Positions 1 through 6,193 of a stretch of DNA of 64,000 bases are shown piece after piece. The translations under genes were made by a program, and so were the position numbers. The stretch's first letter is position 1. Each line of letters opens with the position of its first letter. Source of the stretch: an uncultured Bacteroides sp. (GTDB taxonomy: Bacteria; Bacteroidota; Bacteroidia; Bacteroidales; UBA932); the NCBI GenBank assembly GCA_945874355.1, contig CAMCGB010000006.1, positions 1-64,000 on the forward strand, given 5' to 3'. Under the pieces are notes generated by a model, which saw only the letters and a program-made list of their open reading frames with translations, did no database searches and had not been told where the DNA came from.

Positions 1-776
1 AGGAGATGCTGGACAACAACACCAGGACAGACTACAGCAAGCTCAAGAAACTCATACAGTTGGACAAGCTGGACGGCAACCGCAAGGGAGTGCTGATGAA
101 GGTGATTGAGGAGGGGCAGATAGTGGCAGACCTGCGGACATCATTCTCGGCGATAGAGATGACAGACCCGGAAGTCTTCCCGAGCTTGCTGTTCTACTAC
201 GGTATGCTGACCATCACCGGCACCCGAGGCAGCCGCCTGATACTGGGCATCCCGAACAACAATGTCCGCAAGCAGTACTACTCATACCTCTTGGAGAATT
301 ACGAGCAGGCGAATGTCAACATAAGCAATCTGCGAGATGCCTTCGATGCAATGGCCTTCGACGGTCAGTGGAGGGAAGCTCTCCAGTATATGGCAGACTG
401 CTACAAGAACCAGTCATCGGTGCGGGACAGCATAGAGGGCGAGCGCAACATCCAGGGCTTCTTCCTTGCCTACCTGAACCTCAACGACTACTATCTCACC
501 GCGCCGGAAGTGGAGGTGCAGCACGGCTACTGCGACTTCTTCCTGCTGCCGAACCTGACGCACTACAAGTCGGAGCACAGCTACATCCTCGAAGTGAAAT
601 ACCTCCCGAAGAAGGACTTCGAAGCCAAGGCCGAAGCGCAGTGGGCAGAGGCAGTGGAGCAGATTCAAGGCTATGCGGCAGCCCCTCGCGTCGAAGTTCT
701 CCGCCAGGGCACCCGTCTTCACAAAATCATAATGCAGTTCTGCGGCTGGGAACTCGTCCGTATGGAAGAAGTCTGA
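1..776 (+). CDS. AAA-ATPase-like / PD-(D/E)XK nuclease family protein, 3' part only
   Basis: This is the C-terminal half of a protein of the AAA-ATPase_like plus PDDEXK_9 family (DUF1703 group); the reading frame is already open at the window edge, so the N-terminal ATPase lies outside. The visible part contains the linker resembling LLTIxGY seen in the complete copy at 23596-25140, and the nuclease-like tail with GYCDFFL, ILEVKY and a later QIQGY, matching the D...ExK...Q pattern of PD-(D/E)XK folds. The first ATG in the window is at 6, but it is internal to the family alignment and should not be taken as the start. The function of this family is not established. It sits beside several broken mobile or accessory genes, consistent with a plastic region. 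Confidence 0.8.
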   Translation, partial: EMLDNNTRTDYSKLKKLIQLDKLDGNRKGVLMKVIEEGQIVADLRTSFSAIEMTDPEVFPSLLFYYGMLTITGTRGSRLILGIPNNNVRKQYYSYLLENYEQANVNISNLRDAFDAMAFDGQWREALQYMADCYKNQSSVRDSIEGERNIQGFFLAYLNLNDYYLTAPEVEVQHGYCDFFLLPNLTHYKSEHSYILEVKYLPKKDFEAKAEAQWAEAVEQIQGYAAAPRVEVLRQGTRLHKIIMQFCGWELVRMEEV

Positions 777-787
777 CCCTTGTCAAC

Positions 788-847
788 TTAAGCATCCGAC
801 GATGCAGGCGACACCCAATAAAAGCGAAGTGACATGACACTGACAGT
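788..847. repeat. Short dispersed repeat, copy A
   Basis: This stretch begins TTAAGCATCCGAC and ends GACATGACACTGACAGT, 11 bases after the stop of the ATPase-nuclease gene. It aligns along its length with copy B at 1050-1150 (shared blocks TCCGACGA, CCAATAA, AGCGA, CACTGACAGT), but lacks a 40-base hairpin segment found in B. No coding frame is conserved between the copies. Confidence 0.6.
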
Positions 848-849
848 AT

Positions 850-896
850 TATAATTTACGAAATCGCATTAAAATTGACACATTTCGTAAATTATA
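850..896. repeat. 15-bp perfect inverted repeat
   Basis: TATAATTTACGAAAT at 850-864 is matched exactly by its reverse complement at 882-896, around a 17-base loop. It lies between repeat A and a gene remnant on the minus strand. It has no run of T on either side, so a terminator is not well supported. It could be a cruciform, a protein binding site or one end of a lost element. Confidence 0.55.
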
Positions 897-900
897 CTAA

Positions 901-1005
901 CTAAAGAAATAAGTCGTCCAATACAATTTCTGACTGATAATCATCAAGATACATATTTTTCTTCACGCCGAATGTGGTAATCATTGTGGTGTGCACAGCC
1001 TTCCG
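901..1005 (-). pseudogene. C-terminal scrap of an AAA-type ATPase
   Basis: The minus strand ends with a stretch reading TTFGVKKNMY then SEIVLDDLFL and a stop. This resembles the C-terminal tail common to a large family of Bacteroidota ATP-binding proteins (archaeal-ATPase-like, PF01637 group), in which a TxFGxKxNxY block is followed by a final LDDLF. About 33 codons remain; no ATP-binding motif or start is present. The upstream edge (high-coordinate side) abuts repeat B. The family assignment rests on this short tail only. Confidence 0.45.
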
Positions 1006-1049
1006 AGTCTGGGTCTGACGGGTGAAAGCGCTCAGCTTGTTTCTCAGTG

Positions 1050-1150
1050 TAAGCCTCCGACGAACCACGTGTGACATCCAATAACAGCGACGTGGCAGCA
1101 ACTATTGCGAAGTTGCTGCCACTTTCGTCAAGTGACACGACACTGACAGT
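1050..1150. repeat. Short dispersed repeat, copy B, with internal hairpin
   Basis: This is a diverged, longer version of repeat A. Relative to A it carries an extra segment at about 1091-1130 containing a 12-bp perfect hairpin, GTGGCAGCAACT at 1092-1103 against its complement at 1111-1122 with a 7-base loop. A 12-base block like its left end (TAAGCATCCGAC) recurs at 1293-1304. Each copy sits exactly between gene remnants. Confidence 0.6.
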
Positions 1151-1159
1151 CATTGACCG

Positions 1160-1303
1160 TTACTTTGCCGTCACTGGCTGCCAGTTCTCTGGGAGTAGTA
1201 CCTTGATGTCCTTCTCTATAGGAAGACGCCTGAGCGTATCTTCCAGCCATGCCCTGATCTCGACATTGTGAGCCTTGCAACTGGCGAAGAGGTAAGCATC
1301 CGA
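1160..1303 (-). pseudogene. C-terminal remnant of an IS66-family transposase
   Basis: The minus strand reads ASCKAHNV, then AWLEDTLRRLP and LLPENWQP before a stop at 1160-1162. This is the characteristic end of IS66 transposases (TnpC), where a SCKxxxVNPxxWL segment is followed by a closing LLPxNW. Only about 46 codons are left, and an in-frame stop lies just upstream at the junction with the partial repeat at 1293-1304. No terminal inverted repeats, tnpA or tnpB were seen, so the element is dead. Confidence 0.7.
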
Positions 1304-1304
1304 C

Positions 1305-1513
1305 TAAATGCATAAAATAGTATGTTTTTTATGCAATAGGCTATGCTAATTGAAGAAAAAGTGGTAATATGCTGGAGAATTAAAATGTAGCAGCCTTGTT
1401 ATCGTCACTGATAATGATAAGCGGACGATCGAAAAAGATGGGTATAAGATAGATAGTGTAGGGAAGACCTGCCATGGTCGGCCTCATTCTTACTTACTAT
1501 CGCAAGACTGTCG
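1305..1513. other. Remnant-rich spacer without an intact gene
   Basis: No credible gene was found here. On the minus strand a run of about 35 codons ending at a stop near 1386 reads like a gene fragment (it contains YTIYLIPIFFDRP), but no family could be assigned. Confidence 0.4.
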
Positions 1514-2047
1514 CTACTTCTCCTGCACGGCAGCCTTGTCTACGCCCAAGCTTGAACAGACGAGGTCTATGTCCACACCTGACGCAACCATCTTTTTTGC
1601 TGAGGCAATCAGCCTTTTCTCGTTCTCGAGCCTCTCCACTTCGCGCCCTTTCTCCAGGCCTTCTGACAGGCCGGCTTCACGACCCTCAGCCAGCCCATTA
1701 TTATAGCTGGCGCTCAACTGTCCCTGAAATCTTCTTTCGTCGTACATATCCTGTTCGTATTGTGCACGTTTCTTTTCGTCAAATGCCGCTATCTCACATG
1801 CCTTGAAGAAACGCTGCCAGAAGCTGTCCTTGTCCCAATTCGCGTAGTTCTCCAACTTCCCTATATTCTTGAACAGATACAACAGCTTGTCTTGTGGCGT
1901 CACGCACTCCTTCTCGCTCTTGTTGAAGCGCTTCAACTCTGCGAAGATAATGAAAATTGTCTCATCCTGCAATTCGTGCGTCCTCTTTTCCCGTTGCCCT
2001 CTTCTCTCCCTTAACGGTGAGCCTGTCGTAAGAGCGGCAGCGAGCAA
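1514..2047 (-). pseudogene. Rpn-type PD-(D/E)XK nuclease/transposase, N-terminus lost
   Basis: The C-terminal half matches the Rpn/PDDEXK_2 family (recombination-promoting nuclease, putative transposase): FIIFAELKRFNK, a DKLLYLFKNI block, then a basic alpha-helical tail with the EGREAGLSEGLEKGRE pattern typical of these proteins. The nuclease domain that should precede it, with its catalytic D/ExK motif, is absent. The first 25 or so codons (Arg- and Ala-rich, over GC-rich palindromic DNA upstream) do not look like the family. The open frame therefore begins in unrelated sequence, and homology starts near 1972. Rpn proteins act in DNA recombination in Escherichia coli; this copy is very unlikely to be active. 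Confidence 0.7.
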
Positions 2048-2133
2048 AAGCGGTCCCTGAGGAACGGGACGGCCGGATGCCGCGGCGCTGCGCCGGGAGC
2101 AGAGGGGCTCGGGGACCGTGTCCCCGTGAAAGA
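2048..2133. other. GC-rich palindromic segment
   Basis: The segment is clearly more GC-rich than its flanks and holds several small palindromes, including GGGGAC/GTCCCC at 2111-2125 and a GGCGC/GCGCC type stem near 2080. It marks the broken 5' edge of the Rpn remnant. No element was recognised. Confidence 0.4.
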
Positions 2134-2160
2134 AGAGGCCGACCCTTTTAGTCGACCTCT
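2134..2160 (-). terminator. Possible terminator after the BlaR1-TonB gene
   Basis: The stem AGAGG-C-CGAC pairs with GTCG-A-CCTCT around a 7-base loop, 6 bases past the stop of the BlaR1-like gene. On the minus strand it is followed by TCTTTC, a weak U-tract. Confidence 0.5.
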
Positions 2161-2166
2161 CTAAAA

Positions 2167-3486
2167 TTATTTGTTTTCTGAATCAGGGATTTCAAAAATA
2201 ACTGGGAAGGTGAATGACACTGGTACAGGCTTGCCGTCTTTTGTTCCAGGAGTCCAGTCCGGAGACATATTAAGTACTCTCATTGCTTCAGCATCCAGCT
2301 TCTCATGTGCTCCTCTCAGTACTTTTACGTCTCTTACTTTTCCATCTGTTCCGACGGTGAAACTGAGGAATACTCTTCCAGTTATACCTGCATTCTTGCA
2401 CTCTTCAGGATATTTCAATTGCGAGTAAACCCACTTTGAGAACTCGTTGGCATCGCCGCCATTGAATCTCGGCTTTGCGTTTTCTTCATCGACAGTGACA
2501 CGTCCGTTTTGAAGATTCTTTTCGTTGAAAGATTTTTTCGTATCTTTGTCAACTGTAGTGCTGTACTTCTCGACCAGTTCGGTATTGTCAGAAGTCTGGT
2601 CTTCATACTGGTAATCTACCCTTGTCTCGGCATTAGCTGCGAGAGAGATTCCTACGAGAGGAATGACGTAGAGAGCCTTCCAGGCACTCATACGAGATGA
2701 TTTTTTGTTTAACATCATAGTAATACGAGCTTTAAGTGTACTGTGATTAAAGCTGTTAGCAACTGAGTAGCCGCTCTTGCTGACAGCTTTTCTTATTAGT
2801 AAATATTGGTATTCCTTGACATCGGCTCCGCTGCGGAGGACAGCATCATCTGCTTCGAACTCGTGGATTGCACGAAGGTCCGCCTTGAGCATCCAGATCG
2901 CCGGGTTGAACCACTGGAGGGCAGTGATCATATCGACGAAAAGGAGGTCCCACGAATGTCCGAGTGCGATATGAGCTTTCTCGTGTGTAAGGATCTGAGA
3001 GTAGCCGCTCTCATAGTCCTCGCGCGAAAGCACGATATATTTCATCCAGCTGAATGGAGCTGTATCAGTTTCTGTAATTATGAGGGTCTCGCCGCTTTCA
3101 AGCGCCTGACGGCTTCCGCTGCGGATCATTCTTCTGATTCCGATGATCGAAAAGACGACATGTACTAGCACCGCCAATGCACCGAGAGCGAATAATGAGC
3201 AGAGAATGACCGGCCATATAGGAACGGACACTTCAGGAATCATTGCGGCAGTCCCGGTCACTTCACTGGTGACGGTCTCAGATGATGCTGTCATTGCCGG
3301 AACAACCACAACCTCCTTGAGAGTGATCACGCAAAGGGGGAGTACGAACGAGAGGGCAGCCGTGCCGAGGAGCACGATGCGGTTGAAACGATGGAATGTC
3401 TCCTTGCTGAGCAGAAGGCGGTAGAACATATAGAACACCGCCAATGCGATTGCAGCCTTGCCTTGATATATGAGGAACTCAGTCAT
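2167..3486 (-). CDS. BlaR1-family M56 metallopeptidase fused to a TonB C-terminal domain
   Basis: This 439-residue inner-membrane protein has N-terminal transmembrane helices (about residues 5-20, 35-57 and 88-118). It carries a cytoplasmic M56 peptidase module with HEKAH at about 168-172 (the HExxH zinc site) and a downstream EADD acidic segment. A further hydrophobic stretch lies near 268-285. The last 95 residues form a TonB_C-type domain (FSKWVYSQLKYP, ITGRVFLSFTV, KLDAEAMRVL). In the BlaR1/MecR1 family the peptidase inactivates the partner repressor BlaI; here blaI lies three bases upstream in the same operon. In the Bacteroidota version the sensor end is a TonB-like domain rather than a penicillin-binding domain, so the signal may be envelope-related (inference). 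A related TonB_C domain ends the M28-like protein at 35048-36388. Confidence 0.88.
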   Translation of the reverse strand: MTEFLIYQGKAAIALAVFYMFYRLLLSKETFHRFNRIVLLGTAALSFVLPLCVITLKEVVVVPAMTASSETVTSEVTGTAAMIPEVSVPIWPVILCSLFALGALAVLVHVVFSIIGIRRMIRSGSRQALESGETLIITETDTAPFSWMKYIVLSREDYESGYSQILTHEKAHIALGHSWDLLFVDMITALQWFNPAIWMLKADLRAIHEFEADDAVLRSGADVKEYQYLLIRKAVSKSGYSVANSFNHSTLKARITMMLNKKSSRMSAWKALYVIPLVGISLAANAETRVDYQYEDQTSDNTELVEKYSTTVDKDTKKSFNEKNLQNGRVTVDEENAKPRFNGGDANEFSKWVYSQLKYPEECKNAGITGRVFLSFTVGTDGKVRDVKVLRGAHEKLDAEAMRVLNMSPDWTPGTKDGKPVPVSFTFPVIFEIPDSENK

Positions 3487-3489
3487 GGC

Positions 3490-3855
3490 CTATTTGTTTT
3501 GTCCGTTTTCGATCTGTTCAATCAGCTCCTTCAGCTCTTCCACAGTGATCTTCTCCTCTTTAACAAGAGCAGAGACCGCACTGAGATAAGAGTTGTTGAA
3601 GTAACTGCTGATGACACCTTTGAATGTACTTCCGGCGTAGTCCTCGCGAGTAACGACAGGGTAGTACTGATACGAATTGCCGTATGCCTTGTGGCTCACA
3701 TATCCGTTAGCCTCCAGATTGCGTACCATAGTGGAAAGAGTGTTGAAATGCGGCTTCGGCTCATCATAATGCTCCAGAAGTTCACGCACGAACATCGCCC
3801 CCTTATCCCAAAAGAGATTCATAATCTCTTCCTCTTTTTTAGTCAGTTTCTTCAT
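3490..3855 (-). CDS. BlaI/MecI/CopY-family transcriptional repressor
   Basis: This 121-residue winged-helix repressor begins MKKLTKKEEEIMNLFWDKG and includes the family's recognition region FNTLSTMVRNLEANGYVSHK. The C-terminal half, SYFNNSYLSAVSALVKEEKI, matches the dimerisation and cleavage region of BlaI. Family members bind dyads as dimers and repress their own operon until the BlaR1 partner cleaves them. The BlaR1-TonB gene starts three bases after this stop. Palindromes ideal for such a dimer overlap the promoter at 3904-3941. The regulon is unknown, and no beta-lactamase gene is nearby. Confidence 0.9.
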   Translation of the reverse strand: MKKLTKKEEEIMNLFWDKGAMFVRELLEHYDEPKPHFNTLSTMVRNLEANGYVSHKAYGNSYQYYPVVTREDYAGSTFKGVISSYFNNSYLSAVSALVKEEKITVEELKELIEQIENGQNK

Positions 3856-3875
3856 GTCGAAATATCTTTACGACA

Positions 3876-3905
3876 CAAAGGTAACTAAATTTTCTTTTTA
3901 TGCAA
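3876..3905 (-). promoter_or_regulatory. Promoter of the BlaI-BlaR1 operon
   Basis: On the minus strand, TTG (3903-3905) and TACCTTTG (3876-3883) are separated by 19 bases, exactly the Bacteroidales -33/-7 arrangement (TTG-N19-TAnnTTTG). The BlaI start codon lies 20 bases downstream. Confidence 0.7.
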
Positions 3906-3941
3906 CTATTTTATATAGTTTATCAACTAAATAATTTAGTT
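3904..3941. promoter_or_regulatory. Two AACTA-type palindromes, likely BlaI operators
   Basis: AACTAT-TTTAT-ATAGTT (3904-3920) and AACTAAATAATTTAGTT (3925-3941) are perfect dyads sharing AACTA/TAGTT arms. The first overlaps the -33 element of the BlaI promoter and the second sits directly upstream. A half-site GTAACTAAAT lies at 3881-3890. Occupancy by a BlaI dimer would block the operon's own promoter (inference). Confidence 0.65.
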
Positions 3942-4015
3942 AATGCATTCATGGATGATGATCTGTCTGCTTTGGTGTGTGATTGCTATCCATGTTCTGT
4001 TATTTTTATATGCTT

Positions 4016-6067
4016 TTACCTGAACCGGCTCGTATCGACCTCTTTCCTTTCCTTGTCCTTGTATGCTCCGAAGCGGTATGAGAATGTCAGTTTGAATTCC
4101 CTGTATGAAGGATAATGATTATAGACTACCTGCTTGCCACAGTTCATATAAGGGGAGATTCCCTGAGTCTCCAGAACGTCATAGCAGCCCACAGTAAGAT
4201 TTGCCTTTTCCTTGAGGAAGCGCCAGGTGAGTGACATATCCAGATTTCCGCTTTGCGGCAGATCGTACAGTCCCTGGATCGCAGCAGTATTATAACTTCC
4301 GTTCACATTCATTATCAGGTGTGGCTTGCGTGAAATCGTGAAATTGTTATTCAGTATGACATAAAGATATAACTTGTGCCTGTCAAAGGACATATCATAG
4401 AAGTCCGAATCCTTCTCGTGCTGGTACTGACCGGTGACTGTAAGTCTTGAGTCCAGCCACTGTCCTGCCTTGAAAGGTATGGCAAGCTGAAGTCCTGCTG
4501 TCTGCTGATAGTCAAAATTCACCCATTTGAATATGCTTTTCAGACGGTTTGGGTCGAGATATTGTGTCTGTACGAAATAGTCGTCAGTATGACCGAACCA
4601 GGCAGCGAGCATATATTTGTTCTTGAAGAGATATATGAACTGAGCGAACCAGGAACTTGCAGGAGAAAGATCGGGATTTCCGATGATTTCTGAATAACCT
4701 CCCGAACTGATGTTTGTAGCACTCTTTACAGCCCAGTATTCCGGGTAATCTCTGTTGCCGTTGACATATAGCTGAAAGAGGTTATCCTTATTTGGTGTAT
4801 AGACCAGGACTGCATTGGGATAGATATCCCACTTCTTCCATACCTCACTCTCGTATCTTTCTCCCGCGAGGGACACATCCATCATCAGCTTGTCGCCAAA
4901 ACTCTTGTTGAATCCCGCATAGATGTTCAATATGTTCTCTCTCTGCACGGCCGACATATCTCCCGGCAGTTCTCCGGTTCCGGTATATTTCTGCCAGCTG
5001 TCATCCTTTGCCATATTGAAATTGACTCCGTAGTTTATGCCCCAGCCGTTCTTTGTATTGTGTTCCTGCGACACGAATGCCTTCCATCTTGTGATGTGCT
5101 GATTGTCGTTTGCAGTAAGTATATTGCTTCCGTCAGGATTGTTCAGAGCCTGAATGATCGGGGCCTTGTATGATGTGAATTCCACCCCTGCAGACAGACC
5201 GAATGGAGTATTGTAGTCTATTCGTCCGTTATGCATCTGATTGACTGAAAGCGCATTGTTTACGGCATTATGGAAACCTGCAGTCGTAGATACTCCGGTT
5301 CCTTTTGCGTACGATCCGGTATATACTCCGCTAAGGCTGTGCTTCTGGCCGAAATTATAGTCTGCTCCGACCCTCCAGTTGTGACGATGACTCTGGCTCT
5401 CAGAAGTGGAGGCATCAATGATCTCGTGGACAGTGCCGTCATTCAGACTGTGATGAGCCTTGCTTCCCGTCTCACTGAAACTCTTTCCGTGTGTATGCGA
5501 ATACAGAATATCTCCGGAGAACTTTCCCTTATTGACAATCAAACTGGCTCTTTCTTGAAATGCGTGCCTGTTGTCATACTGCCATTTGCCCCCGACTTCA
5601 CCCACTACCGGCGCTATGCTGTCGTCCGCCTTCTTTAGTGTTATGTTGATCATCGCCCCGCGCACCTGATACCTTGCAGGAGCACTGTACATCACTTCAG
5701 CATTGGCTATTCTTGATGCCGGAATACTCTTCAGAAGCGTATTCAACTGCTCGGAAGACATATTCGTCACCTTACCGTCTATCACGACCTTCACCCCTCT
5801 TCCTGCGAGAGTGAATGAACCGTCTCTTTCGGTCACTCCCGGCAGTTCCTTTATAGCATCAAACACATTATCGACAGGAAGATCCTTGATGATATGCGGC
5901 AGGTCATAGATAAGCTTTCCCTTGTCAGCCTTGACAATAGGTTTATCACCTGTCACCATCGCCTCCGGCAACGAATAATAGAGGCTGTCAAGCTTCTCGT
6001 CCTGCGATTGAGCCCCAGCATTGAAGCACAGGGCAGTAAATACAATAATGAATAATGTCCGTTTCAT
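4016..6067 (-). CDS. TonB-dependent-receptor-like outer membrane beta-barrel protein
   Basis: The protein has 683 residues if started at the Met preceding KRTLFIIVFTALCFNAGAQS, a clean signal peptide; an in-frame Met 8 codons earlier gives no signal-peptide advantage. A plug-like domain follows (residues about 35-140: DNVFDAIKELPGV, GRGVKVVIDGKV, IPASRIANAEVMYSAPARY). The long C-terminal barrel is of the OMP_b-brl_3 type and ends in a region rich in alternating aromatic residues. There is no N-terminal carboxypeptidase-like domain, so it is shorter than SusC-type receptors. It lies divergent from an RprXY-like two-component system; four 10-bp repeats in the shared upstream region could link their control. 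The substrate is unknown. Confidence 0.85.
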   Translation of the reverse strand: MKRTLFIIVFTALCFNAGAQSQDEKLDSLYYSLPEAMVTGDKPIVKADKGKLIYDLPHIIKDLPVDNVFDAIKELPGVTERDGSFTLAGRGVKVVIDGKVTNMSSEQLNTLLKSIPASRIANAEVMYSAPARYQVRGAMINITLKKADDSIAPVVGEVGGKWQYDNRHAFQERASLIVNKGKFSGDILYSHTHGKSFSETGSKAHHSLNDGTVHEIIDASTSESQSHRHNWRVGADYNFGQKHSLSGVYTGSYAKGTGVSTTAGFHNAVNNALSVNQMHNGRIDYNTPFGLSAGVEFTSYKAPIIQALNNPDGSNILTANDNQHITRWKAFVSQEHNTKNGWGINYGVNFNMAKDDSWQKYTGTGELPGDMSAVQRENILNIYAGFNKSFGDKLMMDVSLAGERYESEVWKKWDIYPNAVLVYTPNKDNLFQLYVNGNRDYPEYWAVKSATNISSGGYSEIIGNPDLSPASSWFAQFIYLFKNKYMLAAWFGHTDDYFVQTQYLDPNRLKSIFKWVNFDYQQTAGLQLAIPFKAGQWLDSRLTVTGQYQHEKDSDFYDMSFDRHKLYLYVILNNNFTISRKPHLIMNVNGSYNTAAIQGLYDLPQSGNLDMSLTWRFLKEKANLTVGCYDVLETQGISPYMNCGKQVVYNHYPSYREFKLTFSYRFGAYKDKERKEVDTSRFR

Positions 6068-6118
6068 AAGTGTGTCCATTTGTTTCTGCAAAGGTCATCA
6101 GCCCATAATTAAAAATAT

Positions 6119-6158
6119 GTTATCGAATGTTAAACAGTGTTAAATAGTGTTAACGTCT
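6119..6158. promoter_or_regulatory. Four tandem 10-bp GTTAA repeats, candidate response-regulator site
   Basis: GTTATCGAAT, GTTAAACAGT, GTTAAATAGT and GTTAACGTCT follow one another with an exact 10-base period. OmpR-family regulators commonly bind such helical-phase direct repeats as head-to-tail dimers. The block lies about 23 bases from the kinase -7 box on one side and from a weak -7 match for the receptor gene on the other. Confidence 0.55.
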
Positions 6159-6180
6159 GCGAAGACAGTGGATATTTGAA

Positions 6181-6188
6181 TAACTTTG
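6181..6188 (+). promoter_or_regulatory. -7 element of the histidine kinase gene
   Basis: TAACTTTG fits TAnnTTTG. No TTG occurs at the usual upstream distance, which would suit an activator-dependent promoter. The ATG begins only five bases later, so the transcript may be leaderless. Confidence 0.55.
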
Positions 6189-6193
6189 CAGAT

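Noticed and set aside
788..1304. Classical integron attC sites
   Set aside because: The repeats sit between gene ends, but the required GTTRRRY and RYYYAAC ends were not found and no integrase gene is in the window.
6137..6193. Upstream ATG as the start of the RprX-like kinase
   Set aside because: It would add 19 residues encoded across the -7 box and the repeats, before an otherwise normal N-terminal membrane helix.
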